A stretch of 35,306 nt of DNA from Streptosporangiaceae bacterium. GTDB lineage: Bacteria; Actinomycetota; Actinomycetes; Streptosporangiales; Streptosporangiaceae. Made by a program: the position numbers and the translations under genes. Below are positions 10,178 through 17,037 of the stretch, one piece after another (the stretch's first letter is position 1; the number at the start of each line of letters is the position of its first letter). The stretch spans positions 1-35,306 of the forward strand of contig JAICWX010000061.1 of assembly GCA_025934635.1 (NCBI GenBank), in the 5' to 3' direction. The notes beneath the pieces are model-generated. The model was not told the origin of the DNA and made no database searches. It worked only from the letters and a program-made list of their open reading frames with translations.

Positions 10178-11407
10178 CTACGGTTCTACCCGTACCGCCC
10201 GGGCCCACGACGGCGCCTCCGGCGCCTGCTCGCCGAGCAGCCCGATCACGACCCGCATTCCCTTCGGCGGGCCGGACGGCCACGGCGTGAACCCGTCGGT
10301 GAGCACGACCGTGACGCCCGGCCGGGGCCGCAGCGCGGCCGCGGCGGCGATGCCCGCTCCCATGTCGGTCCCGCCGCCGCCGATCAGCTGCACCTGGCGC
10401 GCGGAGCTGACCCGCTGGGCCGGCCCGACCGCGGTGTCGCAGGCCAGCACGCGGACCTGCCGGGCCAGGCCGAGCGCCCGGAGCAGGCCCTCCACCTCGG
10501 CCAGCGCCATGGCCAGCAGGTCCTCGGTCATGCTGCCCGAGGTGTCGCAGACCACGGCCACCTGGGGCACCGGCCGCCGCAGGGCCGGCAGCACGACCGG
10601 GGCGGTCACGGCGGAGCGGCGCGACGGCCGCCGGTAGGAGTAGTCGACCGCGCCGGCCACCTCGGCCACGGCCCGGCGCAGCTCGGCCGCGAGCACGGCC
10701 CGCCAGTCGACCGTGGGGTGCAGGACCTCCCCGGCCCAGCGCAGCAGCCCGGCGGGCACGACGCCCGGCCGCTGGCCGTGCGCGATGACGTCCTGCGCCA
10801 CCTGCCGCCGCAGCAGGTCCGCCTGCCAGCGCGGCAGCCCGTCCTGCCCCTGGCCGGGCCGCGGCACCCCGTCCGCGCCGCTCCCGCAGTCGAGCCAGGT
10901 CCCCTCCGCGTTCCCCAAGCCCTTTGCTACCGAACGAGTCCCCGTCCCCGCCCCGCTACCCCCGCCTGCCATGGTGGCCCGGCGTATCCCCGCGAAGTAC
11001 TGCTCGGCCAGCAGCCCGTCGTCGGCCCCGAGGTCGCCAGGGAGTACCGGCTGCCCCGGCAGGTCGAGTCCGGCCGGTATCAGGTCGTCGTTGATCTCGG
11101 CGTCGGCGGCGCGGATCCACCGCGACGACTCGTCCGGCCGGACGCCCGCCCCCTGGGCCCGCTCGCCGTGGACCCGCAGCAGGTGGCAGACGTGGTGGAC
11201 CAGGACGCTGCCCAGCTGCGACGCGGACCAGCCCGCGGTCAGTTCCGGGTCGGCCCGCATCCGCCAGCCCTCGTCGACCGACACCGTGCCGCTGCCGGGA
11301 TCGGCGCTCACCTGCGCACCGAACAGCCCGGTGGCCAGGTAAGGGAACTTGCTAGCCGCCCACAGCCGCGCGGCGGCCAGGCCTTCGACGTTGTGCTCGC
11401 CCGTCAC
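10178..11407 (-). CDS. VWA-like/DUF2201 protein with degenerate metallopeptidase N-domain
   Basis: 409 aa. The C-terminal VWA-like domain has a complete-looking MIDAS: VAVVCDTSGSMTED (DxSxS), GGGGTDMGAG, and VVLTDGFTPWP. The N-terminal domain resembles the putative metallopeptidase half of DUF2201 proteins, but where HExxH is expected it reads HHVCH (in VLVHHVCHLLRVHG). The acidic catalytic residue is therefore replaced by His, unless the alignment is shifted. A Gly/Ser/Thr-rich linker joins the halves. GTG 11407 overlaps the MoxR stop by 4 bases (GTGA). VWA proteins paired with MoxR ATPases commonly act as chaperone-like assembly or insertion factors that engage the AAA+ ring through the metal site; I infer the same partnership here. 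Confidence 0.85.
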   Translation of the reverse strand: MTGEHNVEGLAAARLWAASKFPYLATGLFGAQVSADPGSGTVSVDEGWRMRADPELTAGWSASQLGSVLVHHVCHLLRVHGERAQGAGVRPDESSRWIRAADAEINDDLIPAGLDLPGQPVLPGDLGADDGLLAEQYFAGIRRATMAGGGSGAGTGTRSVAKGLGNAEGTWLDCGSGADGVPRPGQGQDGLPRWQADLLRRQVAQDVIAHGQRPGVVPAGLLRWAGEVLHPTVDWRAVLAAELRRAVAEVAGAVDYSYRRPSRRSAVTAPVVLPALRRPVPQVAVVCDTSGSMTEDLLAMALAEVEGLLRALGLARQVRVLACDTAVGPAQRVSSARQVQLIGGGGTDMGAGIAAAAALRPRPGVTVVLTDGFTPWPSGPPKGMRVVIGLLGEQAPEAPSWARAVRVEP

Positions 11408-12501
11408 GACTGAAGGAGCCCGGCATCTCTCAGCACGGGTATGAACAGGTGGATCTCCGGCGGCATCTCCTTCAGCCCCGGCGGCCGGCACCGGGCCAGC
11501 ACGCGGGCGGCCACGGCGGCCACGTCGGGGGCAGCGCCGGCGGCCAGCCCGAGCACCCGCCAGCCCGCCGTCCAGCGTTCCGGCGTCGGGCTGGCGGCCA
11601 CCGCGGCGGCGATCGCGGCCAGCGCGGCGTAGGCCCGGTCACCCCGGTCCGGCAGCCGGAACGAGGCCGGGTCGGCCAGCACCTGCTCCGGGTCGGGCAG
11701 GTCCATCTCCGTCAGCCAGGACAGGAACTCCACCCCCGCCCCGTCGCCGACGGCCCCCCTGATCAGGGCGGACCGGGCGTCGTCGCTGGCTCCGCAGGCA
11801 CCGGCGGCGGCCATCAGCCGGGCCGCCATCTCCCAGGTCCGCGGCGACGGCCAGCCCCGCCCGGCGGCGGCCGCGTCGGACGGCGGCGCGCACGCCAGCC
11901 CCGGCCGGACGTGCAGGAAGGCGGCGACCAGCCCGCGTGCCAGCAGTTCCTCGGCGTGCCAGCCGTCGGGCAGGGCCGGCACCACCGGGGCCGAAAAGCC
12001 GCCGGCGAGGCCGTCGGCCACCGCCCGCGGGTCGGTCTGCCAGGCCAGGTGACACAGCCGGTTGGCCAGCGGCGCCGACAGGTCCCAGCCGTCGGCGGCC
12101 TGCTCCGGCGGGTTGGCCGCGGCCACCACGGCCACCTCCGCGGGCAGCGTCAGGTCGCCCACGGCCCGCTCGAGCACCACCCGCAGCAGGGCGGCCTGGA
12201 CCGCGGGCGGGGCGGTGGACAGCTCGTCGAGGAACAGCAGCCCGTGACCGGCCTCGGCCAGCCGCCGGGCCCAGGCCGGGGGCGCGAACCGGACCTCGTC
12301 GCCCACCACGATGGGCAGGCCGGCGAAATCGGACGGCTCCCGGATCGACGCGATCACCGTCTCGCAGGGCAGTCCCATGACCGCGGCCATCGCGCGGATG
12401 GCGGACGTCTTACCGGTCCCGGGCGCCCCCCATAGCAGCACCGGCACCCGGGCCGCGACCGCGACCCCGAGCGCCTCGACCGCCGGGTTACCCGTGCTCA
12501 T
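11404..12501 (-). CDS. MoxR-type AAA+ ATPase
   Basis: 365 aa AAA+ protein. Walker A is WGAPGTGKTSAIR, Walker B is GLLFLDELSTAPP, sensor 1 is VVAAANPPEQ, and LANRLCHL sits in the arginine-finger area. ATG 12501 overlaps the stop of the upstream gene (ATGA), and the stop overlaps the VWA gene start (GTGA). GGGAGG is only one base from the ATG, so coupling to the upstream gene probably matters for translation. MoxR ATPases remodel or mature partner proteins together with a VWA partner. The targets may be the two unassigned proteins encoded just upstream, but that is inference. Confidence 0.93.
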   Translation of the reverse strand: MSTGNPAVEALGVAVAARVPVLLWGAPGTGKTSAIRAMAAVMGLPCETVIASIREPSDFAGLPIVVGDEVRFAPPAWARRLAEAGHGLLFLDELSTAPPAVQAALLRVVLERAVGDLTLPAEVAVVAAANPPEQAADGWDLSAPLANRLCHLAWQTDPRAVADGLAGGFSAPVVPALPDGWHAEELLARGLVAAFLHVRPGLACAPPSDAAAAGRGWPSPRTWEMAARLMAAAGACGASDDARSALIRGAVGDGAGVEFLSWLTEMDLPDPEQVLADPASFRLPDRGDRAYAALAAIAAAVAASPTPERWTAGWRVLGLAAGAAPDVAAVAARVLARCRPPGLKEMPPEIHLFIPVLRDAGLLQS

Positions 12502-13478
12502 ACCTCCCAGTGTGGCCCATCCCCGGCCGCGTTTCCCCCGGCCGCGTTTTCCCCGCCGCCCCTCCCGCCGCCCTCCCGCCCGCCGTGCACGTCGAGCGGG
12601 ACCGGTTCGGCGCCGGGGGCGCGCAGGGCCAGGACCCGGGCGTCCGGCCAGCCGGCCCGGTCCACCGCCACGGCCAGCTGCCGCCCGGTCAGCGCCAGGC
12701 CGCAGGCCCACACCCGCGCCAGCCAGTCCGCGGGCAGGGCGATCCGCAGCCGCCGCTGCTCGCCCCGCCCGGTCAGCTCGGCTGAGCCCCACCCGGGCCC
12801 GGTGTGCAGCGACGCCTTCACGTAGTCGGGGTTGATGCCGATCCACTGCTCGGCGACCAGCGCCAGCCGCCCCTCCAGGGCAGCGATCAGCACCGGCCGG
12901 CGGCTGCGGCCCCGCTCGTCCGGCTCGTCCAGCCGGGCCGCGTGGGCCGCGGCCACCTGGCCGACGAGCCGGATCTGGAACGCGGGGCCCAGCGCGAAGA
13001 GCGACAGCAGATCGGTGGTGCGCTGCCTGGCCTCGGCGTGCTCCCGCTGGGCCTGCGAGCGCCGGGCGCTGGCCTGGGCCATCGCGGCGGACAGCATCAC
13101 GCTGGGCCGCCGCATCGCTCCCGGCCCCGGCGCGCCGGAACCCTGGCCGATCCAGCTGGCACCCACGCCGCCCCGGTCCCCCTGGGCCGCCGCGTCGACG
13201 TCCTCCCAGCTGACCGTGACACCGTCCGCGCCGTCCGCTCCCCGCGGGCCGACCCGCAGCACGGTCGGGTCGGCCGCGTGCCGCGACCAGGCCTCGGCCA
13301 CCTCGATGCACCGGGCCTTCTCCCCGCCCAGGGCGGCCAGCACCAGCTCGGCCTCGGGGTCGGCGTGGCTGTCCAGCCGCAGCGCCCCGGCTTCCCACCG
13401 GATGACGTGCCGGCCCGAGCCGCACGGAATTTCCGCGTGGCAGCTCGGCAGGCAGGTGAACCAGTCCTCGTTCGGCAT
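12498..13478 (-). CDS. Unassigned 326-aa protein of the MoxR/VWA operon
   Basis: I do not recognise a family. The N-terminus has several Cys/His residues (FTCLPSCHAEIPCGSG), possibly a small metal site. A central helical, charged stretch (SARRSQAQREHAEARQRTTD) precedes a beta-rich C-terminal half containing ALEGRLALVAEQWIGINPDY and LHTGPGWGSAELTGRGEQRR. A Gly/Ala/Asn-rich low-complexity tail follows. No signal peptide or membrane helix. ATG 13478 starts 5 bases after the preceding stop, and its own stop overlaps the MoxR start (ATGA), so it is firmly part of the operon. It may be a substrate or adaptor of the ATPase. The length and codon pattern match the neighbours; I am confident it is a real gene, not of its role. 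Confidence 0.75.
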   Translation of the reverse strand: MPNEDWFTCLPSCHAEIPCGSGRHVIRWEAGALRLDSHADPEAELVLAALGGEKARCIEVAEAWSRHAADPTVLRVGPRGADGADGVTVSWEDVDAAAQGDRGGVGASWIGQGSGAPGPGAMRRPSVMLSAAMAQASARRSQAQREHAEARQRTTDLLSLFALGPAFQIRLVGQVAAAHAARLDEPDERGRSRRPVLIAALEGRLALVAEQWIGINPDYVKASLHTGPGWGSAELTGRGEQRRLRIALPADWLARVWACGLALTGRQLAVAVDRAGWPDARVLALRAPGAEPVPLDVHGGREGGGRGGGENAAGGNAAGDGPHWEV

Positions 13479-13483
13479 TGCGG

Positions 13484-15025
13484 TCAAGACGGGAACCCCC
13501 AGCGGAGCGGAACTCGGGCGCGGACCTCGGCCGACTGGCCGCTGGCCAGTATCTCGGCCCAGGGCGTGGCGCGGGTCAGCGGCGGCACCAGCTGCAGCCG
13601 CATCGTGCACTCGCCGTCGGTGGCGTCGCCCCGGTGCCGGTCGGCCGGGCGGGCCGCGTGCCACCGGCCGCCGCTGTCCCGCAGCCAGATCGACAGCGGG
13701 AGGGCCAGGTCGACGCCGAGCGGCCCGGGCGGCGGCCAGGAATGCGCTCCGGGCCGCTGGCCCCGGACCAGCACGTGCACGGCCGAGCGTCCCTCGGCGT
13801 GATGCAACCCGAGCAGCGTCAGCCGGATGCCGTCCAGCTCGGGCAGGGTGGCCGTCAGGGCCGCGTAGCCCTCGGGCAGCGGGACCGGGTCGGGTTTGCG
13901 GCGCTGGTAGTGGGCCAGCACGCTGAGCCAGGGCTCCGGCAGCCGCCGGGCCGGCGGCGCGGCGATCCCGTGCCCGGGGATGTCCAGGCTGGCGCACAGC
14001 GTGGCGAGCCGGGCGGGAACCGGGCTGAGCGGGGACAGCACGTCGGCCGCCTCCAGCGCGGCGACGATATCGCCGAGCGCGGCCGCCATGCCCCGCAGCG
14101 CGGGCGAGGCCAGCCCGGCCTGCGGCCGCCACCGGCTCTGCGGGTAGTCCGCTACCGCCGTGAGCAGCCGCTCCGCGAGCATGACGAGCAGCAGCTCACC
14201 CGGGCTGAGCTTCGCTTCGGTGTCCGGCGGCCGCTCGGGGACCGCCGGGCACGCGGGGTTCAGGGCCACGCGTACCGGCGTGCTCCCGGGCGCGCCGACG
14301 TCGAGCCAGCGGGTGCCGGGCGGCGGGGCCGGCCGCAGGCCGAGCTCGCTGGTCCACCCGGAGTCGCCGCTGGGCGTGAACTCCGCCCGGTACCGGGTGC
14401 CGCGGTCGTCGGTCACCGTGAACGCGGCCAGCGGGATCAGGGCGGCGTCCTGCCGGGCCGGCGCGCGGATGTTCCACACCGCGAAGAACCGCGGGCCCGC
14501 GCCGGTGTGCACGAACGCCAGCAGGTACAGCGCCCCGCCGATGGCCTCGTCGCGGAACGGCACCGCCAGCCCGACCGGGACGAACAGGTCGGCCGGAACG
14601 TCACCCGGTCCGCTCTCCGGGCCCGGTCCGCCCTCCGTCCCGGTGCCGCCGGGCGACTGGCCGAGCCGCATCCTGACCGCCCAGGGCAGCGCCAGCTGGT
14701 GGATGGACTGGCTCAGCGTGACCAGCCGGGCCGTCCGCGCGGCCCGGCCCGGCTGGCCGGCTCCCTGCTCGGCCGGCCCGGCCAGCTGCCGCACGCTCAT
14801 CGCCAGGTTGAAGTCGACCAGGATCTCCTCGAGGGTGACGGGATCCATGGCCCCGACGGCGGCCAGGGCCTGCCCGACCGTCAGCAGCCGGGCCCGGTGG
14901 CCGCCCGGATCCGGCGGCCCGGACCGTTCCCGGGCAGCGTCGAGCGAGCGGCGCATCGTGGCCTCGGCCAGCAGCCGCAGGTAGGTTTCCGCGCCCTCGC
15001 GGTTCATGTCCTCAGTGTCGGCCAT
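13484..15025 (-). CDS. Unassigned 513-aa protein, first gene of the MoxR/VWA core
   Basis: I do not recognise a family. The N-terminal about 110 residues are helical (YLRLLAEATMRRSLDAARER, VTLEEILVDFNLAMSV). The middle is beta-rich (FFAVWNIRAPARQDAALIPL, AFTVTDDRGTRYRAEFTP), like a sandwich domain. A helical block follows (ELLLVMLAERLLTAVADYPQ, MAAALGDIVAALEAADVLSP). The C-terminus is again beta-rich (GIRLTLLGLHHAEGRSAVHV, LALPLSIWLRDSGGRWH) and ends ARVPLRWGFPS. No signal peptide. The two beta domains could be an internal duplication. The start is ATG 15025 or ATG 15007, the latter having GAGG close by. It lies 46 bases from the CBS gene and 5 bases before the next gene. Function unknown. 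Confidence 0.75.
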   Translation of the reverse strand: MADTEDMNREGAETYLRLLAEATMRRSLDAARERSGPPDPGGHRARLLTVGQALAAVGAMDPVTLEEILVDFNLAMSVRQLAGPAEQGAGQPGRAARTARLVTLSQSIHQLALPWAVRMRLGQSPGGTGTEGGPGPESGPGDVPADLFVPVGLAVPFRDEAIGGALYLLAFVHTGAGPRFFAVWNIRAPARQDAALIPLAAFTVTDDRGTRYRAEFTPSGDSGWTSELGLRPAPPPGTRWLDVGAPGSTPVRVALNPACPAVPERPPDTEAKLSPGELLLVMLAERLLTAVADYPQSRWRPQAGLASPALRGMAAALGDIVAALEAADVLSPLSPVPARLATLCASLDIPGHGIAAPPARRLPEPWLSVLAHYQRRKPDPVPLPEGYAALTATLPELDGIRLTLLGLHHAEGRSAVHVLVRGQRPGAHSWPPPGPLGVDLALPLSIWLRDSGGRWHAARPADRHRGDATDGECTMRLQLVPPLTRATPWAEILASGQSAEVRARVPLRWGFPS

Positions 15026-15070
15026 CCCGGGAGCGGGCCGTACGGACGGCCACCGCCGGCTCCCCGCGGC

Positions 15071-15490
15071 TCAGGCCGGGGTCGTGACTGCCTCCGGCCC
15101 GGCCTGCCCGGCCACCTCGGTGCCGGTCCAGCAGCGGACGATGTCGCGCATCGAGAGCAGCCCGGCCACGTCGTGGCCCTCGACCACCACGAGGTGCCGG
15201 AACCCGCCCTTGATCATCGCGGTGGCGGCCCGTTCGAGGGTCCAGTCGGGCGAGGCGAAGGTGAGGTGCTCGGTGCGGTGCTGCCCGGCGAGTTCGGCGT
15301 CCGCGTCCTCGCCCGCCGCGACCGAGTCGAGGATGTCACGTTCGGTCAGGATGCCGATGCCGGCGTGCTCCGGGTCGATCACGACGGCGGCGCCGATATG
15401 CCGGGCCGACATCATCTTGGCCGCCTGCCGCAGCGTGTGGGCAGGCCCGATGGTCAGGACAAGGTGGGACATGCCGTCTCGTACCTTCAC
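15071..15490 (-). CDS. CBS-pair domain protein
   Basis: 139 aa made up almost entirely of two CBS motifs (a Bateman module): VLTIGPAHTLRQAAKMMSAR, GAAVVIDPEHAGIGILTERD and then TEHLTFASPDWTLERAATAM with FRHLVVVEGHDVAGLLSMRD. Such modules bind adenine nucleotides or S-adenosylmethionine and often sense energy state. GTG 15490 has AGGGG 8 bases upstream. It is the first minus-strand gene after a gap of 106 bases and lies 46 bases before the 513-aa gene, so it may lead the MoxR/VWA transcript. A regulatory link to that operon is only suggested by position. Confidence 0.9.
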   Translation of the reverse strand: MKVRDGMSHLVLTIGPAHTLRQAAKMMSARHIGAAVVIDPEHAGIGILTERDILDSVAAGEDADAELAGQHRTEHLTFASPDWTLERAATAMIKGGFRHLVVVEGHDVAGLLSMRDIVRCWTGTEVAGQAGPEAVTTPA

Positions 15491-15544
15491 GAGTTACACC
15501 CCTGTTCCGGACGCTTGTGCAGTTGTGAGGTCCACCCAGCATCG

Positions 15545-15600
15545 GTGAAGAAGCCACGGAGGGCAACCCCGCGAACTACCTAGCCGGGGGAGTTCTTCAC
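15545..15600. repeat. Nested inverted repeats at the 3' end of hisN
   Basis: GTGAAGAA (15545-15552) pairs with TTCTTCAC (15593-15600), which includes the hisN stop. Inside it, GAACT (15573-15577) can pair with AGTTC (15591-15595), which competes for the same right arm. It could serve as a hisN terminator or as leader structure for the CBS gene. No U-tract is seen. Confidence 0.3.
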
Positions 15601-16388
15601 GGCTGAGAATCGCGCAGCCGGCCCAGCACCTCGTCGTGCAGATGACCGTTGGTGCACACCACGCTGCCGCCGCCCGGCGTGGCCTCACCCTCGAGCGAGG
15701 TGAACCGGCCGCCGGCTTCGGTGATGATGATCTGGAGCGCGGCCAGGTCCCACAGGTTCACCTCCGGCTCGGCCGAGATGTCGCAGGCACCCTCGGCGAC
15801 CAGCATGTGCGACCAGAAGTCCCCGAACGCCCGGGTCCGCCACACCGACCGGGTCAGGCCGAGGAAGTTGTCCATCAGCCCGCGGTCGGACCAGCCGCCG
15901 AGCCCGGAGTAGGACATCGACGCGTCCCCCAGCTTGGTCACCGAGGACACCCGCAGCGGCGACGCCTTGGTCAGGCTGCGCCCGGTCCAGGCCCCCCCGT
16001 CCCGGGCGGCCCACCAGCGGCGGTTCAGCGCGGGCGCGGACACCACCCCGACCACCACGTCCGGGCCGTCCATCAGCCCGATCAGCGTGGCCCAGACCGG
16101 GACGCCGCGCACGTAGTTCTTCGTCCCGTCGATCGGGTCGATGACCCAGCATCGCGGCCCCGAGCCGGTCCGGCCGCTTTCCTCGCCGAGCACCGCGTCG
16201 CGCGGACGCGACCGGCGCAGGACGTTGCGCAGTGAGTCCTCGGCCGCGTGATCGGCATCGGACACCGGCGTCAGATCGGGCTTGGTGTCGACCCGGAGGT
16301 CGAGCGCCCGGAACCGCCGGGTCGTGATGTCATCCGCGTTATCCGCCAGGACATGCGCGAACCGCAGGTCATCGTCATAGCGTGCCAC
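15597..16388 (-). CDS. hisN: Histidinol-phosphatase, inositol monophosphatase family
   Basis: Mg-dependent phosphatase of the inositol monophosphatase fold; actinobacterial HisN removes phosphate from L-histidinol phosphate in histidine synthesis. Metal and catalytic motifs are all present: TPVSDADHAAEDSLR, VLGEESGRTG, WVIDPIDGTKNYVRG, and NLWDLAALQIIITEAGG near the end. GTG 16388 gives VARYDDDLRFAHVLAD, which matches the usual N-terminus of streptomycete HisN. The ATG 24 bases upstream is possible but not needed. The 263-aa length is normal. Proximity to aroA and rsgA is the common actinobacterial arrangement, here separated by a CAP-domain gene. Generic inositol-phosphatase activity cannot be excluded. 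Confidence 0.88.
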   Translation of the reverse strand: MARYDDDLRFAHVLADNADDITTRRFRALDLRVDTKPDLTPVSDADHAAEDSLRNVLRRSRPRDAVLGEESGRTGSGPRCWVIDPIDGTKNYVRGVPVWATLIGLMDGPDVVVGVVSAPALNRRWWAARDGGAWTGRSLTKASPLRVSSVTKLGDASMSYSGLGGWSDRGLMDNFLGLTRSVWRTRAFGDFWSHMLVAEGACDISAEPEVNLWDLAALQIIITEAGGRFTSLEGEATPGGGSVVCTNGHLHDEVLGRLRDSQP

Positions 16389-16457
16389 CCGCGAAACGGT
16401 ACCGCGTACCATATCGCGCTGGCCAGATCCGCCGCGCTCGCGCCATACTGGCCTGCG

Positions 16458-16751
16458 ATGGGTACTAGTGCCGTCGGCCTCCTCGCCGACCCCCCGGAGC
16501 AGCTGCGGGCCTTCATCCGCGACGGCCGGATCACCACGCTTCCGGCCAAGCGAATCCGCCGTCGCCTGCTGCTTGACCAGGTAGCGCAGGCCTTCGAGCC
16601 CGGCCGCACGTATCCGGAGGCCGAGGTCGACCAGATCCTCAAGGCGGTCTTCGACGACCACTGCGCCCTGCGCCGGTACCTGATCGACGAAGAATTCATG
16701 TCCCGGACCGCGGACGGCCGGTACTGGCGGGCCGGCGGCACGGTCAGCTAG
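16458..16751 (+). CDS. DUF2087 domain protein
   Basis: 97-aa protein built around the DUF2087 signature: ITTLPAKRIRRRLLLDQVAQ, AFEPGRTYPEAEVDQILKAV, then CALRRYLIDEEFMSRTADGR ending in W-R. DUF2087 is a winged-helix-like module often fused to or near transcriptional regulators; here it stands alone. ATG 16458 is the first Met in frame after the divergent hisN start, with about 70 bases between the two starts that must hold both promoters. No clear ribosome site is visible, so a leaderless or near-leaderless transcript is possible. Role unknown, probably nucleic-acid or regulatory. Confidence 0.82.
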   Translation: MGTSAVGLLADPPEQLRAFIRDGRITTLPAKRIRRRLLLDQVAQAFEPGRTYPEAEVDQILKAVFDDHCALRRYLIDEEFMSRTADGRYWRAGGTVS

Positions 16752-17012
16752 CTGTCCTCGCCGCCGGTTTCCTTAAGGATTTCTTACCTGGCGAGTGCTG
16801 CCCGCCGACCTGGCCAGCGCCGCCACGCCCGCTACCAGCTAGCTTTCCTGCCTGTATCCCGGCCGCCACGACGCGTACATGCGGCAATCCAGCCCGGGTC
16901 GCGACCGGATGATCTAGTGTCACGCCTGTTGGCTGGTGAGAACGGAGCTACCTAGACGTGCGTGATCCCGGGGGCAGGCAGCCTGCGCGGGGCAGGCCAC
17001 GGGAGGTTTTAC
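16752..17012. other. Non-coding gap before the CAP-domain gene
   Basis: Contains a perfect 10-bp palindrome TCCTTAAGGA at 16770-16779 and two copies of CAGCTAGCT (about 16746 and 16837). GGGAGG at 17001-17006 is a ribosome site for the tiny frame that follows. I looked for a cyclic-di-AMP (ydaO) riboswitch, which often precedes actinobacterial cell-wall hydrolases, and did not find its conserved core. Confidence 0.4.
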
Positions 17013-17036
17013 ATGGACGTCAGGAGGGGCGCCTGA
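17013..17036 (+). CDS. Possible 7-codon upstream ORF (leader peptide)
   Basis: Encodes MDVRRGA and stops one base before the CAP-gene ATG. It has its own good ribosome site, GGGAGG at 17001-17006 with a 6-base spacer, and the AGGAGG needed by the CAP gene lies inside it. Translation of this frame would therefore occlude or deliver ribosomes to the downstream site. Candidate only; such a short frame can occur by chance. Confidence 0.35.
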   Translation: MDVRRGA

Positions 17037-17037
17037 C

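Noticed and set aside
13478..15583. 701-codon plus-strand frame antisense to the 513-aa and CBS genes
   Set aside because: The CBS and operon genes on the minus strand have coupled starts and family motifs; the plus-strand translation is low-complexity Arg/Gly/Pro.
16900..17037. Cyclic-di-AMP riboswitch ahead of the CAP gene
   Set aside because: The conserved core motifs of the ydaO class could not be found.
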